A DNA stretch of 64,000 nt from UBA7328 sp002471345. Lineage in GTDB: Bacteria > Bacteroidota > Bacteroidia > Chitinophagales > Saprospiraceae. The DNA is taken from contig CAXGOB010000019.1 in NCBI GenBank assembly GCA_964011275.1, positions 1 to 64,000 of the forward strand, given 5' to 3'. Positions 18,103-27,402 of this stretch are shown here, in pieces (positions within the stretch are counted from its first letter, which is position 1; each line of letters opens with the position of its first letter). A program made the translations under genes and the position numbers. A model generated the notes under the pieces. The model was not told the DNA's origin and searched no databases. It worked only from the letters and a program-made list of their open reading frames with translations.

Positions 18103-19173
18103 TTAAGAATCTATCTCAATAGAATACTTCATTTTTGGTAAGGAAAATGAAAACACTGTGCCTTTATTTTCTTCACTTCTTACTTCTATTTTCACTTCAT
18201 GAGCCTCTAAAATGTGCTTAACAATAGCCAAGCCTAACCCTGATCCTCCAGATTTTCTTGCTCTACTTTTGTCTACTCTATAAAATCTATCAAATAGGTG
18301 TTTAATGTGCTTTTCTTCAACCCCAATCCCATTATCCGAAATTTCAATTTTCAAGACATTACCAAGGTCACTGAGTGAAATTTTTGTTTTGCCATTTTCT
18401 ACTCCATATTTTATAGAATTAGTCAGCAGATTTTCAATTACCTGGCGAATTTTAGGTCTATCTGCTTCAACCCAAAGCCCTTGTTCTCGAGTTTTCTGAA
18501 GAACTAATTTTATCGACTTCTCTTTAGATACAATTTCAAGATCACCAATAACTTCTTCTATTAGCCTCTTTAAATTAAACTCTGTTTTGTCCAGTTTGGA
18601 ATCTTCTTCGAGTTTATTGATTATTTCAAGATCATCGATTATGAATTGCAACCGTTCTGCATTTGAAACTGCTTTTTCAATGTACCTTCGGTTGATACTT
18701 TCATCTTCAAGTCCGCCATCAAGAAGAGTATGTAAATATCCTTGGATAGAAAAAAGAGGAGTTTTTAACTCATGTGAAATATTGCCAAGGAAGTTCTTTC
18801 TATATTTTTCAAGTTTTTTAAGATCTTCAATTTCATTCTTCCTCTTAGCCGCCCATTCTAGAACTTCTTTATTTACAATATTTAAATTTGTATTGGCATC
18901 GATTTCCGGACCTACTCTCTCCATTTTTTTAGAGGAAGGGTCATTGATTATTTTATAAATCAATTTTAATCTAGAAAAAACGAGGTTTGACAAAAATGCC
19001 TTGACAACAAGAAAAACACATAGTACAAATAATAAAGCGACTGCAGCTTTTAAGAACCAATTAATGGTCTCAAATGAAATCGAACTACATGCCCAATAAA
19101 ACAAGCTAGTTACACCTAGTATCAATAGTGAGATAAAAAATGAGACGTTATTAATCGTCAGTCTATTAAACAT
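18103..19173 (-). CDS. PhoR-like sensor histidine kinase without a periplasmic sensor domain
   Basis: A 356-residue membrane histidine kinase. Two transmembrane helices (about 12-30 and 39-64) are separated by only about 8 residues, so there is no periplasmic sensor domain. The DHp domain has the H-box NISHELKTP with the phospho-accepting His at residue 134. The ATP-binding domain has N-box NLLTNSIKYG, G1 DNGIGV and G2 GSGLGLAIV. It is the last gene of the sixA / DUF4296 / response regulator / kinase run, 4 bases after its cognate regulator. The signal is unknown; sensing within the membrane or through a partner is inferred. Confidence 0.93.
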   Translation of the reverse strand: MFNRLTINNVSFFISLLILGVTSLFYWACSSISFETINWFLKAAVALLFVLCVFLVVKAFLSNLVFSRLKLIYKIINDPSSKKMERVGPEIDANTNLNIVNKEVLEWAAKRKNEIEDLKKLEKYRKNFLGNISHELKTPLFSIQGYLHTLLDGGLEDESINRRYIEKAVSNAERLQFIIDDLEIINKLEEDSKLDKTEFNLKRLIEEVIGDLEIVSKEKSIKLVLQKTREQGLWVEADRPKIRQVIENLLTNSIKYGVENGKTKISLSDLGNVLKIEISDNGIGVEEKHIKHLFDRFYRVDKSRARKSGGSGLGLAIVKHILEAHEVKIEVRSEENKGTVFSFSLPKMKYSIEIDS

Positions 19174-19177
19174 GATT

Positions 19178-19861
19178 TTAGCCTATAAATTTATATCCGA
19201 CGCCTTTATAGGTATCAATATATTCTTTACCAATTTTTTCTCTTAGTTTTCTAATATGTACATCAATCGTCCTGTCCCCCACGATGATTTCAGAGCCCCA
19301 AACTTTCTTCATAATATTCTTTCTTTTGAATACTTTTTCAGGCTTAGATGCTAAAAGGGCTAATAATTCGAATTCCTTTTTAGCTAATTTTATTACCTTT
19401 TCTTTTTTGATAACTTGCATTCTATCAAAATCAATAACCAGCTCCCCAAATTCTAGTTTCTCACTTTGAATTCCTATCTGGTTATTAAAATGTCTTCTTA
19501 GAATTGCTTTAATTCTACTTTTAAGAACATTAGGTTTAATCGGCTTATTAATAAAATCATCACCTCCACTATCAAATGCAGAAATTTCTGTAAAAGATTC
19601 ACTCCGGGCTGTCAAGAATACAATGAGAGTGTTCTTCAGATCAGCGTTCTCTCTTAAGGTATTACAGACTTCTATGCCATCCATACCAGGCATCATTACA
19701 TCCAAAATAATTAAGTCCGGTGCAAAATCATGTGCTTTTAAAATAGCATCAGGTCCATTTGTAGAAGTTTCTATTACATATTCTTCTTTTGAAAGATTAT
19801 AACTTAAAAACTCGAGGATGTCTTCTTCATCATCTACAATTAGTATTTTCTTCGATCTCAT
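19178..19861 (-). CDS. OmpR/PhoB-family response regulator
   Basis: A 227-residue DNA-binding response regulator. The receiver domain (1-120) has acidic pocket DDEED at 10-14, phospho-accepting Asp54 in LDVMMPGMDG, and Lys in FINKPIKP. The C-terminal winged helix (about 130-227) includes VGDRTIDVHIRKLREK and ends GVGYKFIG, as in PhoB. It is clearly the partner of the kinase 4 bases downstream. Similarity to PhoB/PhoR suggests phosphate or envelope control, but no target gene can be assigned. Confidence 0.94.
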   Translation of the reverse strand: MRSKKILIVDDEEDILEFLSYNLSKEEYVIETSTNGPDAILKAHDFAPDLIILDVMMPGMDGIEVCNTLRENADLKNTLIVFLTARSESFTEISAFDSGGDDFINKPIKPNVLKSRIKAILRRHFNNQIGIQSEKLEFGELVIDFDRMQVIKKEKVIKLAKKEFELLALLASKPEKVFKRKNIMKKVWGSEIIVGDRTIDVHIRKLREKIGKEYIDTYKGVGYKFIG

Positions 19862-19864
19862 AAC

Positions 19865-20191
19865 TTATTTCTCATTGTGGACTCGCTTTAAACTATCTAG
19901 TCTATCTCCCACTTTCGATTGCAATAAATGATAATTTTTTAAATCCTTCTGAGTATTGATTAAAATACTATCAAACTCAACAGCATCTAGATCATATCGC
20001 TTCAAAATCTGCATTTTTACACTATCTCTATAATTATTAGCATCTGTACGTCCATATTTAACTAAAAGTTCATCTGCAATTAACATATCAGTCAAAATAT
20101 CAACCATAACTTCATCTGAAATAGCTTCATCTGAATTTGTGCAGAAATGAAATAAAGAAGCCAATAAGATCGAAAATAGAAATCTGTTCAT
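19865..20191 (-). CDS. DUF4296-family lipoprotein
   Basis: A 108-residue protein with a short lipoprotein signal ending in LFHFC (Cys17). The mature part has the DUF4296 pattern: a conserved MVDILTDMLIADELL helix, YRDSVKMQILKRYDLDAVEFDSILI and a charged C-terminal helix. The family is known only from Bacteroidota and has no established function. Its ATG overlaps the TGA of the upstream sixA gene by four bases (ATGA), and the regulator gene starts 3 bases downstream, so it is translationally coupled to the two-component system. It may be an accessory or sensory lipoprotein; that is inference. Confidence 0.8.
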   Translation of the reverse strand: MNRFLFSILLASLFHFCTNSDEAISDEVMVDILTDMLIADELLVKYGRTDANNYRDSVKMQILKRYDLDAVEFDSILINTQKDLKNYHLLQSKVGDRLDSLKRVHNEK

Positions 20192-20679
20192 TCACCAAAT
20201 TGTTTAGGAAATAAAATATTTGAAACAGAAGCTGAGGTAGGATGAAACTTACTCCAATTTTCACCTTTAAAATCTATGATGACTATACCACATGTAGGTA
20301 AATTATCAATCATGCTTTTAGCATATCTATTGGTCAAAGCTGTAAATCCAGGATTATGGCCAAACATGATGGCCGTATCTATTTTATTGGGTATACTATA
20401 AATTACATCCTCTAAAGTAGAAACATAAGCTTCATATATTTCCTCAACAACATTCCATTTTGCATTGGAGAAATCTTTGCGAAATACTTTCGCAGTTTTT
20501 CTTGCCCTCTTGGCAGGGCTTACATAAAAGGTGTCAATATTTTTGACTATCTCTTTGAGCTTCTGCGCCATAAAAGGTGCATTTCTTTTTCCTCGAGAAT
20601 TAAGAGGTCTTTCAATATCTGATATCAGCATATCACTCCATGATGATTTAGCATGCCTCACCAATATAAGCTGTTTCAT
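20188..20679 (-). CDS. sixA: SixA-like histidine phosphatase
   Basis: A 163-residue histidine phosphatase superfamily protein. The catalytic LVRHAKSSW (Arg8, His9) opens the protein and the second catalytic His is in MFGHNPG. The size and the RHAKSSW form match SixA, which in E. coli dephosphorylates His-phosphorylated phosphotransfer proteins. It is the first gene of an operon ending in a two-component system, which makes a role in phosphorelay control plausible but unproven. Other family members act on small phosphate esters. Confidence 0.85.
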   Translation of the reverse strand: MKQLILVRHAKSSWSDMLISDIERPLNSRGKRNAPFMAQKLKEIVKNIDTFYVSPAKRARKTAKVFRKDFSNAKWNVVEEIYEAYVSTLEDVIYSIPNKIDTAIMFGHNPGFTALTNRYAKSMIDNLPTCGIVIIDFKGENWSKFHPTSASVSNILFPKQFGE

Positions 20680-20728
20680 AAGAGGTCCATTTATTGTGTT
20701 AACTTAGTGGGTTACTCAAATATTTTAT

Positions 20729-22306
20729 ATTAAAATCGAGATCAAGAAGAAAGATATAAGTTTCTTTGAAACTTTTGTAGAAGATGATATTCTACCAGAA
20801 GCAGAATCTCTATTTGATCAGAACAGACTGTCTTTTCTATTTCGAAAAAATGGATTATTCAAAACTGAATGCATTGACTCAGAATTCACTTATAATCAGG
20901 AAATAAAACTTTCCAAAAATAGAATTGATAAGGTTTTTTGTAGCTGTGAGAAATCTACAACCTGTGCACACATTACCGCCGCTCTGTTCTTGATTAGGCG
21001 TGATTTATCAAAATCAGTTTCGGCTAAAAGAAAGATTCTTTCTAATCAGAATTTTGTAACCAACATAAATTCTAATGAATTAGAAGCTTTCATAATATCG
21101 AGGATGAAAGCAGATAAAGACTTCAAAACACTCATTCAAGCGAGATTCTTAGTTGAAGTGAGTGGAGTGGAACATTTCGAAAACTATCTTGATCGCGCTT
21201 TTCCACCATCGAAAACAACAAAAGTCACCCCCTCTCACAAAGAAGTAAGATTATTCTATCAAGTAGTAGAAGAGTTACATGATCAAATCAAAGATCTTAT
21301 AGGGCTAGATAACTTGGTCGCAGCTTCCTCAATTTTAACACCGCTAATTAGGAAATCTTTCTATTTCAAAAATAGATTTGTAGATATACCTGATGCTTTC
21401 ACAAAAACGCACCTCCACCTAGTAGAGATACTAAATACAATACATGACATAATTGAGGCACCATCTCTCAAATTACAAAATGCAAAGAATGTTATTACAC
21501 TTCTAAAACTCTCTTATGTAGAACTTCTACATTTTAAGGAGAAAAAACTTATTCTCAATCTTTTAAAATCTAATTCCAATCATCGCATGGTGCTTCTTGC
21601 GCTAAAAGAGCAAGTCTCCCCTTCTTACAATAAGGCATATAGACAATTCTTATCAGCTTTGTCTTTCATTTGTTCAAAAAACAGGCAAAAGGATACACTC
21701 GATATAGGGAACATTTTTGTTGAAATATTTAGTTGGCAACAAAAAGGATATGATTATTTGGATGAATTATTCGACATTGGAAAAAAACATTTTCTGCCAT
21801 CTAGGTTTGTCGAAAAATTATTGACACTTAGTCCTAAAAATGATATTCAAAAAGCGCTACAAATTGAACTTGCATTAGTTAGTATTGAAAAAAATAGATC
21901 CTCCACAATTTTTAAATGGGTCTATAAAAATCATCCATTAATCTGGCAAGAATCTAGAGAACAAATAACAGATAGATTAAAGAATGGAAAAGACCATCAT
22001 ACCTTAATCAAAATACTAATTCATGAAAATAATGTTTTGGCTCTTTTTGATTATTTACAATCCATTTGTGATATCAATATCTACCATAGATACCTGACTA
22101 ATCTTCTGCAATTATCAAAGTCACAAACTTTAAAAATCTACAGTTTTTGGGCAAGTGAATATCTATCTAATCATTTTGGTAAAACCGCTCTTGATGAATT
22201 TGATAGACATATGAGAAAAGTAGCTGTAATTGATATCAAACTAAGAAATGAGATAGACAAATATGTATTAAAAAACTTTGGAGAAAGACCAAGTATAAAC
22301 ATGTAG
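20729..22306 (+). CDS. SWIM zinc-finger protein with non-canonical start
   Basis: The reading frame is open from 20708. The first TTG (20990) would remove a clear SWIM motif, CSC-x6-CAH (about 20939-20971), so the real start must lie upstream. No ATG, GTG or TTG exists in frame between the stop at 20705-20707 and the motif. ATT at 20729 is the most likely start (525 residues); other ATA or ATC codons are possible. SWIM motifs bind zinc and mediate DNA or protein contacts. In Bacteroidota they often precede a SNF2 helicase, but here the remaining 430 residues show no helicase motif and no known domain. A sequencing or mutational loss of ATG cannot be excluded. Confidence 0.7.
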   Translation: MKIEIKKKDISFFETFVEDDILPEAESLFDQNRLSFLFRKNGLFKTECIDSEFTYNQEIKLSKNRIDKVFCSCEKSTTCAHITAALFLIRRDLSKSVSAKRKILSNQNFVTNINSNELEAFIISRMKADKDFKTLIQARFLVEVSGVEHFENYLDRAFPPSKTTKVTPSHKEVRLFYQVVEELHDQIKDLIGLDNLVAASSILTPLIRKSFYFKNRFVDIPDAFTKTHLHLVEILNTIHDIIEAPSLKLQNAKNVITLLKLSYVELLHFKEKKLILNLLKSNSNHRMVLLALKEQVSPSYNKAYRQFLSALSFICSKNRQKDTLDIGNIFVEIFSWQQKGYDYLDELFDIGKKHFLPSRFVEKLLTLSPKNDIQKALQIELALVSIEKNRSSTIFKWVYKNHPLIWQESREQITDRLKNGKDHHTLIKILIHENNVLALFDYLQSICDINIYHRYLTNLLQLSKSQTLKIYSFWASEYLSNHFGKTALDEFDRHMRKVAVIDIKLRNEIDKYVLKNFGERPSINM

Positions 22307-22351
22307 AAGCTTTACTTTGCGAGTTCAATTTTAGAAAAACAATGTGGATAT

Positions 22352-23008
22352 ATGAAAAGATTTGAAGCTTGCATATTTGATTTAGATGGAGTCATAGTAG
22401 ACACAGCAAAATATCATTATAAAGCATGGAATACAATTGCTCAAAAACTCGGCTTTGAATTTACTTGGGAGGAAAATGAACAATTGAAAGGAGTGTCAAG
22501 AGTTGATTCATTAGAAATTATTCTCCAAATAGGGAATGTTGTTATCTCAAATGAAGAAAGACAAAGTTACCTCGTATTAAAAAATGACATCTATTTAGAT
22601 CTTATAAAGAATATGAATCCCTCGGAGATTCTTCCTGGTGTAGAAGATTTTCTTAGACAATTACAAAAGCAAGAAATCAAGATAGCTTTAGGGTCAGCAA
22701 GTAAAAATGCTCGCCCAATTTTGGAAAGAGTTCATTTGATTAATCTTTTCGAAGTAATTGTGGATGGTAATGAAGTATCAAAGGGAAAACCCGATCCAGA
22801 AGTATTTGAAAAAGGAGCTAAACTTCTGAATGTAGAAGCTCGAAAAACTATTGTATTTGAGGATTCAATAAGTGGAATCATCGCAGCAAATAATGGCGGG
22901 TTCAGAAGTGTCGGTATTGGAGAACAAAAAAATCTTAACGAAGCAGAATATGTCATTCCTGGCTTTAAAGATATTTCTGCCAACGATATTTTCAAAGCCT
23001 TATCATAA
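22352..23008 (+). CDS. pgmB: Beta-phosphoglucomutase
   Basis: HAD-superfamily mutase converting beta-glucose-1-phosphate to glucose-6-phosphate. The 218 residues start with the nucleophile motif FDLDGVIVDTA (first Asp near residue 9), carry the cap domain and have GSASKNA and VFEDSISGI. It is followed 36 bases downstream by the GH65 phosphorylase, whose product is beta-glucose-1-phosphate, so the pair forms the standard maltose phosphorolysis route. Confidence 0.93.
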   Translation: MKRFEACIFDLDGVIVDTAKYHYKAWNTIAQKLGFEFTWEENEQLKGVSRVDSLEIILQIGNVVISNEERQSYLVLKNDIYLDLIKNMNPSEILPGVEDFLRQLQKQEIKIALGSASKNARPILERVHLINLFEVIVDGNEVSKGKPDPEVFEKGAKLLNVEARKTIVFEDSISGIIAANNGGFRSVGIGEQKNLNEAEYVIPGFKDISANDIFKALS

Positions 23009-23044
23009 GATAAAACCCTTGTCAAAGTATAAACTTTAGAAAGA

Positions 23045-25351
23045 TTGAAAAACTATTTTAAGAAGCACCCTTGGAAAATTATAGAAAATAAATTTACACC
23101 TGAATACAATCAAGTGAGCGAATCCATTTTTAGCATTGGAAATGGAAGGATGGGTCAAAGGGCAAATTTTGCTGAAACATATAACGGTGACACGTTGCAA
23201 GGAAGTTATCTCGCAGGGATATATTATCCTGATAAAACGAAAGTAGGTTGGTGGAAAAATGGGTACCCTGAGTATTTTGCAAAAGTTTTAAACTCCGTAA
23301 ACTGGATAGGAATAAAGTTAAAGGTAAATGATCATACTATTGATCTTTCTCGACTTGAAGTAATTGATTTTTACAGAGAATTAGACATGAAAAATGGAAT
23401 TCTCAAAAGACGATCAATTGTAAAAGTCGACAAGAAAACCTCCATTCAGATAGAATCTGAACGGTTTTACAGCTTACAGCAAAAGGACCTTTCATTTCTT
23501 CACTATTCTGTGAAGAATCTAGGTCAGAAATGTAAAGTTGAAATCACCTCCTTTCTACAAGCAGACGTGTGGAATCATGACACTAATTATGATGAGTCTT
23601 TTTGGCAATTTGACAAATCAAACATAAAGGACAAAGTCTATTGGATACAATCCACAACTCGTAAAACAGAGTTTACCGTTGTTGCCGCCCAAAAAAATGT
23701 GGTCATGCAAAACGGCCGCAACATCAAAGATAAAACATACAAAAAAGGAGAACAAAATATTGGACTCACCTATAAATCAGTTCTTAAACCTGAAGAGTCC
23801 ATTGAATTGATTAAGCATACTGCAATATGCTCTTCATTTTATTACGACAAAAAAAATCTTAAGAAAACGACCTTAAATCGAATTAAGAAATCGATAAAGA
23901 AAGGATACGATGTTCTCATTTCAGATCACTCGAAAGCTTGGAATGAAAAATGGAAAACTATGGATGTTCTTATCGAGGGGGATGTAGCAGCTCAACAAGG
24001 GATTCGTTATAATATTTTTCAACTTCATCAAACATACACAGGAGAAGATTCTAGATTAAATATTGGACCAAAAGGGTTCACCGGAGAAAAATATGGTGGA
24101 AGTACGTATTGGGATACGGAAGCATATTGTCTTCCATTTTATATGGGTACCTCTACTCAATCAGTATGCAAAAATCTATTAAAATATAGACACAACCACC
24201 TGCCTAAAGCAATAGAAAACGCCCAAAAATTAGGTTTTGTAAATGGTGCTGCTCTTTATCCAATGGTGACAATGAATGGTGAGGAGTGCCACAATGAATG
24301 GGAAATCACTTTTGAAGAAATTCATAGAAATGGAGCCATTGCATATGCGATTTATGATTATATAAGATATTTTGGAGATGATGGATATCTAGCAGAATAT
24401 GGAATAGATGTATTGACTGGCATATCACGTTTCTGGGCACAAAGAGTAAACTGGAGTACTGATAAGAATGCTTATGTAATTCTGGGCGTAACGGGTCCAA
24501 ACGAATATGAAAACAATATAGATAATAACTGGTATACTAACTACATGGCAAAGTGGTGTCTCATCTATGCTTATGACTGTTACAACCTACTTATTGAAAG
24601 TAACTCTCTGTTTCCAAATGATATGATAGCTAAACTAAACTTATCAAAGAAGGAAGTGGAGTCGTGGAATGATATAGCATCTCAGATTTACTTTCCAACG
24701 TCAAGGAAGCATGGTATTTTTCTTCAGCAAGATGGATTTTTAGATAAAGAACAAGTACTAGTAGCTGATCTAAAGAATGAAGAAAGACCTCTTAATCAGA
24801 AGTGGTCATGGGATAGAATTCTTAGATCTCCATACATTAAACAAGCTGATGTACTTCAGGGAATGTATTTTTTCGAAGAGAAATTTTCTAAAAAATCATT
24901 GGAAAACAACTTTAATTATTATGAGCCGCGTACAGTACATGAATCTTCATTGAGTCCATGTGTACATTCAATATTGGCTGCTTCATTGGGAAAAATGGAT
25001 AAGGCCTATGAAATGTATTTGAGGACATCCCGATTAGATCTAGACAACTATAATAATGACACTGAAGACGGCCTCCATATTACTTCGATGGCCGGGTCTT
25101 GGCTTTCAGTGATTAAAGGATTTGCTGGCATGAAAATTCAAAATAATTTGCTCTCATTTCATCCATTTCTTCCAGAAAAGTGGAAATCTTACTCATTCAA
25201 GATCAAACATCAAGGGCAGTCTATTAAAATTAAAGTAAACGGAGAAGAGATAGCACTGGAAAACGAGAGTAAGAATGACAAAATCGTCAAAATATTCAAT
25301 AAACGAAAAACCATTGCTGCTTTTGGCAGCATAACAGTGAATCACAATTAA
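23045..25351 (+). CDS. GH65 disaccharide phosphorylase, probably maltose phosphorylase
   Basis: Inverting phosphorylase that splits an alpha-glucoside with phosphate to beta-glucose-1-phosphate and glucose. The 768 residues contain an N-terminal beta-sandwich, the (alpha/alpha)6 barrel and a small C-terminal beta domain. The catalytic region GEECHNEWEITFEEIHRN near residue 415 is near-identical to maltose phosphorylases and holds the general acid Glu. The start is TTG at 23045. Neighbouring pgmB and GH13 genes favour maltose over kojibiose or trehalose, but substrate is inferred from context. Confidence 0.92.
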   Translation: MKNYFKKHPWKIIENKFTPEYNQVSESIFSIGNGRMGQRANFAETYNGDTLQGSYLAGIYYPDKTKVGWWKNGYPEYFAKVLNSVNWIGIKLKVNDHTIDLSRLEVIDFYRELDMKNGILKRRSIVKVDKKTSIQIESERFYSLQQKDLSFLHYSVKNLGQKCKVEITSFLQADVWNHDTNYDESFWQFDKSNIKDKVYWIQSTTRKTEFTVVAAQKNVVMQNGRNIKDKTYKKGEQNIGLTYKSVLKPEESIELIKHTAICSSFYYDKKNLKKTTLNRIKKSIKKGYDVLISDHSKAWNEKWKTMDVLIEGDVAAQQGIRYNIFQLHQTYTGEDSRLNIGPKGFTGEKYGGSTYWDTEAYCLPFYMGTSTQSVCKNLLKYRHNHLPKAIENAQKLGFVNGAALYPMVTMNGEECHNEWEITFEEIHRNGAIAYAIYDYIRYFGDDGYLAEYGIDVLTGISRFWAQRVNWSTDKNAYVILGVTGPNEYENNIDNNWYTNYMAKWCLIYAYDCYNLLIESNSLFPNDMIAKLNLSKKEVESWNDIASQIYFPTSRKHGIFLQQDGFLDKEQVLVADLKNEERPLNQKWSWDRILRSPYIKQADVLQGMYFFEEKFSKKSLENNFNYYEPRTVHESSLSPCVHSILAASLGKMDKAYEMYLRTSRLDLDNYNNDTEDGLHITSMAGSWLSVIKGFAGMKIQNNLLSFHPFLPEKWKSYSFKIKHQGQSIKIKVNGEEIALENESKNDKIVKIFNKRKTIAAFGSITVNHN

Positions 25352-25355
25352 TATC

Positions 25356-26786
25356 ATGAACAAAATCATAGCATTCTTCCTACTCTGCCTCCTCATGTTA
25401 TTTGGATGCCAAGATACAGGCACACGAGTAAGTGAATCAGCCGATGGTCTACCTCTTCCGAAATGGGCGGAATCAGCAGTACTTTATGAAGTTAATACTA
25501 GAAACGTAACTGCAGAAGGGACTTTCAATGCTTTTCAAACTCACCTTCCACGGCTAAAATCTATGGGGATAGATATTCTTTGGTTTATGCCTATCCATCC
25601 TATATCTATGAAAAATAGAAAGGCTACCAATGGAGAGCTAGTAGAATCAATAAAAGATCCATTAGAAAGGGCAAAATACCTTGGTAGTCCATATGCAGTG
25701 GCAGATTATAAAAGTGTAAATCCAGATTTGGGAACTACTCAGGATTTCAAAGAATTTGTGAAGGTTGCTCATGAAAAAGGACTGAAAGTGATTATAGACT
25801 GGGTACCAAATCACTCAGGATGGGATAATTCATGGATTACAAATCATCCTGAATGGTATACAAAAGATGAAGATGGAAAAATCACAGATCCAATAAATCC
25901 CGAAACTGGGGAGCCTTGGGGATGGACAGATGTAGCAGATCTGGATTATAATAACCAAGAAATGAGGCAAGCTATGCTGGAGTCCATGAAATTCTGGGTT
26001 ACGGAAGCAGATATCGATGGATTTAGAGTGGATGTGGCACATGGAATTCCAGATGATTTTTGGGATCAGATGAAGGCAGAGTTTTCTAAACTTCCTAAAG
26101 AACTATTCTTATTAGCAGAATCTGAAGTTCCCTACCATAGAAATAGTGGTGCTTTTCATGCAACATATGGTTGGAGTTTTCATCACCTGATGAATGAAAT
26201 TGCTCAAGGTGAAAAAAATGTAGAGGATATAAGGAAATGGTTAAAAAAAGATCGATCACAATTCAAAAAAGGATTTAGCATTCATTTCACTTCAAACCAT
26301 GATGAAAATACTTGGGCTGGAACTGTAATGGACAGGATGGGAGCAGGTCATCAAGCTTTAGCTGTTCTAGCCGCTACCTTTGATGGAATGCCGCTCCTAT
26401 ACAATGGTCAAGAAATACCACTTAACTTCAGGGTACCTTTCTTTGAAAAAGACACCATTCACTGGGATAATATACAATATGAAGATTTTTATAAAAATCT
26501 TTTTGCATTTAAAGATCAATGCTCAGCAATTAGAAATGAAGGAGGAGCAGAAATAGAATTCATTAGTGATAGTAATGAAGTTCTTGCATTCAGACGAAAG
26601 GGTAATTATGATGATGCAGTTGTGATTATAAATCTAACTAATGAAACTCAGGAGTATAGTCTTGATATATCTTTTGAAAATTTTAGAAATATTCATACCA
26701 ATTCTTTATTTGATGCCACTGCTAAAAAAACAATGGAAATAGGTCCTTGGCAATATATGGTATTAGATGGAAGCTATGGTAAATAG
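25356..26786 (+). CDS. GH13 alpha-amylase-family lipoprotein
   Basis: A 476-residue glycoside hydrolase starting with a lipoprotein signal ending LMLFGC (Cys18), so it is probably attached to a membrane facing the periplasm or surface. The catalytic barrel shows all GH13 conserved regions: DWVPNHSG, DGFRVDVAH (nucleophile Asp), LLAESEV (acid/base Glu) and FTSNHDENTW (transition-state Asp). It starts 4 bases after the GH65 gene. It most likely hydrolyses maltodextrins to maltose or glucose for the phosphorylase route. No SusC/SusD pair is adjacent. Confidence 0.93.
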   Translation: MNKIIAFFLLCLLMLFGCQDTGTRVSESADGLPLPKWAESAVLYEVNTRNVTAEGTFNAFQTHLPRLKSMGIDILWFMPIHPISMKNRKATNGELVESIKDPLERAKYLGSPYAVADYKSVNPDLGTTQDFKEFVKVAHEKGLKVIIDWVPNHSGWDNSWITNHPEWYTKDEDGKITDPINPETGEPWGWTDVADLDYNNQEMRQAMLESMKFWVTEADIDGFRVDVAHGIPDDFWDQMKAEFSKLPKELFLLAESEVPYHRNSGAFHATYGWSFHHLMNEIAQGEKNVEDIRKWLKKDRSQFKKGFSIHFTSNHDENTWAGTVMDRMGAGHQALAVLAATFDGMPLLYNGQEIPLNFRVPFFEKDTIHWDNIQYEDFYKNLFAFKDQCSAIRNEGGAEIEFISDSNEVLAFRRKGNYDDAVVIINLTNETQEYSLDISFENFRNIHTNSLFDATAKKTMEIGPWQYMVLDGSYGK

Positions 26787-26815
26787 ACTAGTGGCTCGTT
26801 TATTAGAAAATTCAG

Positions 26816-27334
26816 ATGGTAAGTGTTAGAAAACTTAATAAGAAGGATGCTCAAAACTTGGCTTTAATAGCTAACAATAAAAACATATCTGATAACTTAA
26901 GAGATGTATTTCCCCATCCATATACCCTCAAAGATGCAGAATGGTTTATTGATTTTAACAACAAAGAATCACTTGATCATCGATGGGCTATAAAATATCA
27001 TGGTGAATTTTCCGGAATTATTGGACTCCATGTAAAAGATGATGTCTATGCTCAAAACTTGGAATTAGGGTATTGGCTAGGAGAACAATATTGGGGAAAG
27101 AGTATTATGACTCAGGCTATAGATCTTGTTTTGAATATTGGTTTTTCTGAAATTGGGTGCCATCGTATTTATGCTTCAGTATTTTCATTTAACCAAGCTT
27201 CTTGTCGCGTTCTTGAAAAATGCGGCTTTAAAAATGAAGGCATTTCTGAAGAGGCCATTTTTAAAAATGGTAGCTTTTATGATGAAATCAGGTTTTCAAT
27301 GTTAAGGCAAAGTTTCTTCAACAAAAAGTCTTAA
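26816..27334 (+). CDS. GNAT-family N-acetyltransferase, RimJ/RimL type
   Basis: A 172-residue acetyl-CoA-dependent transferase. The GNAT fold is recognisable from the start VSVRKLNKKDAQNLA, the central strand LELGYWLGEQYWGKSIMTQAI and the late motif IYASVFSFNQASCRVLEKCGF, which is typical of RimJ/RimL-like proteins. Substrate cannot be told. It lies 29 bases after the GH13 gene on the same strand but has no obvious link to sugar use. Confidence 0.88.
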   Translation: MVSVRKLNKKDAQNLALIANNKNISDNLRDVFPHPYTLKDAEWFIDFNNKESLDHRWAIKYHGEFSGIIGLHVKDDVYAQNLELGYWLGEQYWGKSIMTQAIDLVLNIGFSEIGCHRIYASVFSFNQASCRVLEKCGFKNEGISEEAIFKNGSFYDEIRFSMLRQSFFNKKS

Positions 27335-27390
27335 TCATTGTTATTATACTGGCATTCATTCGCTTCCTAAATATTCTATGAATATATTGC

Positions 27391-27395
27391 GGAGG
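27391..27395 (+). promoter_or_regulatory. Unusual Shine-Dalgarno sequence GGAGG
   Basis: GGAGG lies 7 bases before the ATG at 27403. Good Shine-Dalgarno sites are rare in this window and in Bacteroidota generally, so this site is an argument for the 27403 start of the acyl-CoA dehydrogenase gene over the internal ATG at 27445. Confidence 0.5.
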
Positions 27396-27402
27396 ACGTC
27401 AA

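Noticed and set aside
20990..22306. Annotating the SWIM gene from the TTG at 20990
   Set aside because: It would cut through the coding frame just after a complete SWIM zinc motif that is clearly part of the protein.
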